Source of the DNA: Streptomyces sp. NBC_00525
GTDB lineage: Bacteria; Actinomycetota; Actinomycetes; Streptomycetales; Streptomycetaceae
Direction of reading: 5' to 3'
Assembly: GCF_036346595.1 (NCBI RefSeq)
Contig: NZ_CP107834.1
Span: forward strand, 5,270,001 to 5,334,000
DNA length: 64,000 bases
Shown here: piece after piece, positions 61,439-64,000 of the stretch
Layout: each line of letters starts with the position of its first letter
How positions within the stretch are numbered: position 1 is the stretch's first letter
Notes under the pieces: generated by a model
What the model saw: the letters and a program-made list of their open reading frames with translations, nothing else
What the model was told of the DNA's origin: nothing
Database searches by the model: none
Position numbers and translations under genes: made by a program

Positions 61439-63831
61439 TTCTTGGTCCGTTCGGTTTCGTCATTGTTGGCGGGACGCCCGCGGGGGTTCGTGCTCCGGCT
61501 GATGCCCTGCGCGTAGGCCGCGAGGACGTCGGAGACCTGCCGGGAGTCCCGGCGGCGGGGGGTCGTCGGCCGCGGCGTGCCGGTGCCGGGCCGCTGCTCG
61601 GCGGCGCTCCGCTTGCCCAGCGCCGGCCACTGCTGGGGCGCGGTGCGCTTGCGGACCGGCAGGCCGGACGCGCTGACCCCGGCGATACGGGAGACCGGCT
61701 CGTCGTGCACGGGGTGCGGGGCGCCGCCGTGCTCGCGGGCTCCGGTGCCCCGCGCGTCCGCCGGGCCCTCGTGGTCCCTGCGCCCGCCCCGCTCCGCGTC
61801 GCCGCCGGGGCGGGCCGCGACGCCCGTGCCGACCGGCCGGCCGACCCGGCCGCGCACCTCGCGCGGCTTGCGGCCGTCGGCGGCCGCGCGGGGCGCCTGG
61901 CGACGGCTCGGCGCGGGCGCCTCCGGGACGGGGATGGGCTCCTCGGACACCTCGGCCAGGACGTTCTTGGGCAGGGTGACCTCGGCGATGGTGCCGGGGC
62001 CCGAGGAGTCGCGCAGTTCGACAACGATGCCGTGCCTGGCGGCGAGCCGGGCGACCACGTGCAGACCCATGGACCGCACGTCGCCGATGCCCGCGGTGGG
62101 CTCGCGCAGCGCGGCGTTCAGCACGGTGCGGCGGTCCGCCGAGATGCCGACGCCCTCGTCCACGATCTGTACGACGGCCCGGTCCCACAGCCGCCAGACG
62201 GCGACGCCGACCTGGGCGTCGGGCGGCGAGAAGCGGGTGGCGTTGTCGAGCAGTTCCGCCAGGATGTGCGCCACGTCGTGCACGGCGCGGGCGGCGATGC
62301 CGATGCCGCCCTCGATGGCGCCGAGCGAGACGCGGTCGAAGCGTTCGATCTGCTGGGCCGCCGCCACGATGACGGTGGAGGCGGCGATGTCCGCCGACCT
62401 CACCCGTGCGTTGCCGTAGCCGCCGAGCACCAGCAGGTTGTTGGTGTTGCGCTCCATGCGGATGGCGAGGTGGTCGAGCGCGAAGAGCGTCTTCATGCGC
62501 TCCGGGTCGGCCTCGTCGCGCTGCACGGCGTCCAGTTCGGACACCATGACGCTGGTGAGCTGGGCGCCGCGGCGGGCGACCCGGACCAGGGTCTCGGCGA
62601 ACTGCTCGTGCACGCGCGCCTGTTCGGCGGCGAGGCGGACCGCCTCGTGGTGGACGGCGTTGAACGCCTCACCCACCTCGCCGATCTCGTCCCCGCCCGT
62701 CGTCTCGATCGGGTTGCCGGTGCGTTCCGCGACCTCCTCGGGCGTGGACCCGCTCAGCGCGCCGGGCTGCGACAGCTCGCTCATGACCTCGGGCAGCCGG
62801 GTGTGGGCGACCTCGTGCGCGGCGTTGCGCAGGTCGCGCAGCCGGCGGATCATGACGCGGCCGAGCCGGACGGCGACGAGGACGACGCCCACCAGGGTCA
62901 GCAGTACCAGGGTGACCTCGCCGCCGGCGGTCCACAGCAGCCGGGTGCGCTCCGCCTCCACGGTGGTGGCGACGGACTCGTCGATCCGCTCCTCCACCTG
63001 GTGCAGCAGGGTCTGCCGGTCGTCGGCGGCCTTCTGCCAGGACTCGGGGGAGACGCCGATGGGCTTGCTGGTGTCGGTGCGCCCGATCTTGTCCTCGAGC
63101 TTGCGGGAGGCCAGGGCCTTGGGGCCGGAGAGGGTGCGCTCCAGCCAGGTCCGCCACTCGGCGGGGCCGAGGCTGAACATCACCCCGGTCGACTCGGTGT
63201 AGCCGAGGCGGCTGGCGTCGAAGGTGCGCTGCGAGGCGACGGTGAAGCCGCCCGCGGCCTGCGCCCTCATGACGGTGACCTGCTCCTGAGCGGTGTGCTC
63301 GGCGGCCTCCGAGAGGGCGGCGGCGGCGCGGATGCGGTCGGCGATGTCGGCGTCGACCCCGTCGGCCTGGGCGATGCCGTCGCGGTAGGAGTTGAGGTCC
63401 GCGATCACGATCCGGTAGCCGAAGGCGAGTGCGGAGATGGTGGTGCTGCCCGAGCGCACCTGGGCGCGCAGGGCGGGGAGTTGATCGATGAAGCGGTCGA
63501 TGCGGTCCAGCGCCTCCTGGGCACTTCCGGGTACCTCGGAGAGCCGGCCGATCCGGCTGTTGAAGGCGGCGAGGCTCTTGTCCGTCGCGTCGGAGCTCTG
63601 CTGGAAGGCGTCGGAGTCTGCCTGATGGGAGACCAGAGCGGTGGCTGCGGCGCGTTCACGCTGCAGTTGATGTGTTAAGTCGGCCGCGTGGGCGGCGACG
63701 TCGACCATGTTGGCCAGCCGGTTCGCCTGCAGTGCCTGGTTGGTCGCCGGAGCGAGGGCCAGAGCCGAGAAGGTGACCGCGACGGTGAGGGGCGCGGTGA
63801 CCAGCAGGACGAGGCGACGATTGATTTTCAC
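61435..63831 (-). CDS. Nitrate/nitrite-sensing (NIT) domain sensor kinase
   Basis: The GTG at 63831, with GGAG 8 nt upstream, gives 798 aa. A first transmembrane helix (about 6-26), an extracellular helical NIT domain (about 45-290, QLQRERAAATALVSHQ with the R-x5-A-type pattern) and a second helix (about 308-328) are followed by HAMP, a helical dimer region (FALDHLAIRMERNTNNLLVLGG) and a HATPase domain (LAELLDNATRFSPPDAQV). The C-terminal 200 residues are disordered and Arg/Pro-rich. It is CvnA-like in domain order. Ligands may be nitrate/nitrite or another small anion. It heads the operon that ends with livF. Confidence 0.93.
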   Translation of the reverse strand: MKINRRLVLLVTAPLTVAVTFSALALAPATNQALQANRLANMVDVAAHAADLTHQLQRERAAATALVSHQADSDAFQQSSDATDKSLAAFNSRIGRLSEVPGSAQEALDRIDRFIDQLPALRAQVRSGSTTISALAFGYRIVIADLNSYRDGIAQADGVDADIADRIRAAAALSEAAEHTAQEQVTVMRAQAAGGFTVASQRTFDASRLGYTESTGVMFSLGPAEWRTWLERTLSGPKALASRKLEDKIGRTDTSKPIGVSPESWQKAADDRQTLLHQVEERIDESVATTVEAERTRLLWTAGGEVTLVLLTLVGVVLVAVRLGRVMIRRLRDLRNAAHEVAHTRLPEVMSELSQPGALSGSTPEEVAERTGNPIETTGGDEIGEVGEAFNAVHHEAVRLAAEQARVHEQFAETLVRVARRGAQLTSVMVSELDAVQRDEADPERMKTLFALDHLAIRMERNTNNLLVLGGYGNARVRSADIAASTVIVAAAQQIERFDRVSLGAIEGGIGIAARAVHDVAHILAELLDNATRFSPPDAQVGVAVWRLWDRAVVQIVDEGVGISADRRTVLNAALREPTAGIGDVRSMGLHVVARLAARHGIVVELRDSSGPGTIAEVTLPKNVLAEVSEEPIPVPEAPAPSRRQAPRAAADGRKPREVRGRVGRPVGTGVAARPGGDAERGGRRDHEGPADARGTGAREHGGAPHPVHDEPVSRIAGVSASGLPVRKRTAPQQWPALGKRSAAEQRPGTGTPRPTTPRRRDSRQVSDVLAAYAQGISRSTNPRGRPANNDETERTKK

Positions 63832-63861
63832 TGCGCGGCTCCATCGCCGGAACCGGTGCTG

Positions 63862-63890
63862 AGTATCGGTGACACGCAGATACCTGTTAA
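63862..63890 (-). promoter_or_regulatory. Promoter TTAACA-N17-GATACT for the NIT-kinase operon
   Basis: On the minus strand TTAACA (63885-63890) and GATACT (63862-63867) are separated by exactly 17 nt. Transcription would start about 24 nt before the GTG at 63831, leaving room for the GGAG ribosome site. Confidence 0.7.
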
Positions 63891-64000
63891 CGGGTTGTGG
63901 GGTGTCGGTAGGGGCGCTCGTACATCGTGTGCACAGTTGCGGATGGGACAGGCGGGATAGACGGGGCTCACGTTGCGCGGCTTGATCCTATGCCTAGTGC

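Overview
The window is chromosomal DNA of a high-GC actinomycete, almost certainly a Streptomyces. Codons end mostly in G or C, and there are many overlapping and GTG starts. It carries a conservon with paired P450s, an AfsR/SARP regulator with a TTA codon, a chitinase with a DasR-type promoter site, and the Streptomyces-type kdp operon with kdpF. No rRNA, tRNA, CRISPR array, integrase or complete insertion sequence was seen.

Region 1 (1-15.5 kb) is a potassium locus plus its usual actinobacterial neighbours. A tiny membrane ORF, kdpF, kdpA, kdpB, kdpC, an orphan MacB-type ABC ATPase, kdpD and kdpE are followed by an OB-fold protein, a DUF3159 membrane protein, two TrkA/RCK-type proteins on the opposite strand, a KimA-like APC permease and a TRAM-domain 23S rRNA/tRNA uracil methyltransferase. 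Three K+ systems (Kdp P-type ATPase, RCK proteins, KimA-like importer) therefore sit side by side.

Region 2 (15.7-29.3 kb) is the most striking. It reads as a defence island built on the prokaryotic PIWI-RE (pPIWI-RE) three-gene module: a zinc-ribbon restriction-endonuclease-fold protein, a DinG-type iron-sulphur helicase and a 1033-residue pPIWI-RE protein. A Cas4/AddB-like iron-sulphur nuclease opens the same tightly coupled operon. Upstream lie a soluble Ser/Thr kinase (divergent) and an HTH-N6-adenine methylase-specificity fusion that converges on the kinase. The likely logic is modification plus kinase control plus a helicase/nuclease/PIWI effector acting on nucleic acid; this is inference.

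Region 3 (29.3-35.3 kb) is accessory: a bidirectional terminator, a small basic ORF with a strong ribosome site, a 905-aa SARP-NB-ARC-TPR regulator with a TTA codon at position 5, a decayed O-methyltransferase/MFS-exporter chimera, and a membrane protein with a winged-helix regulator.

Region 4 (35.3-42.7 kb) is secretion and chitin use: a secreted M4-M28 double protease ending in a chitin-binding module, divergent from a GH18 chitinase with a DasR-like site and a near-consensus promoter, then an exonuclease-BRCT-BRCT-TerD fusion.

Region 5 (42.8-49.3 kb) starts with a CsoR/CstR-like repressor and its G-tract operator beside an alkylsulfatase, followed by SRPBCC, FAD oxidoreductase, SDR, HemK-like methyltransferase and CDGSH iron-sulphur genes.

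Region 6 (49.3-63.8 kb) is signalling and transport: a complete conservon (cvnABCD) with CYP154-like and CYP157-like P450s, an FAD monooxygenase, and a second, partial conservon (NIT-domain kinase plus roadblock) reading into a branched-chain amino acid/urea-type ABC transporter with a fused LivH-LivM permease.
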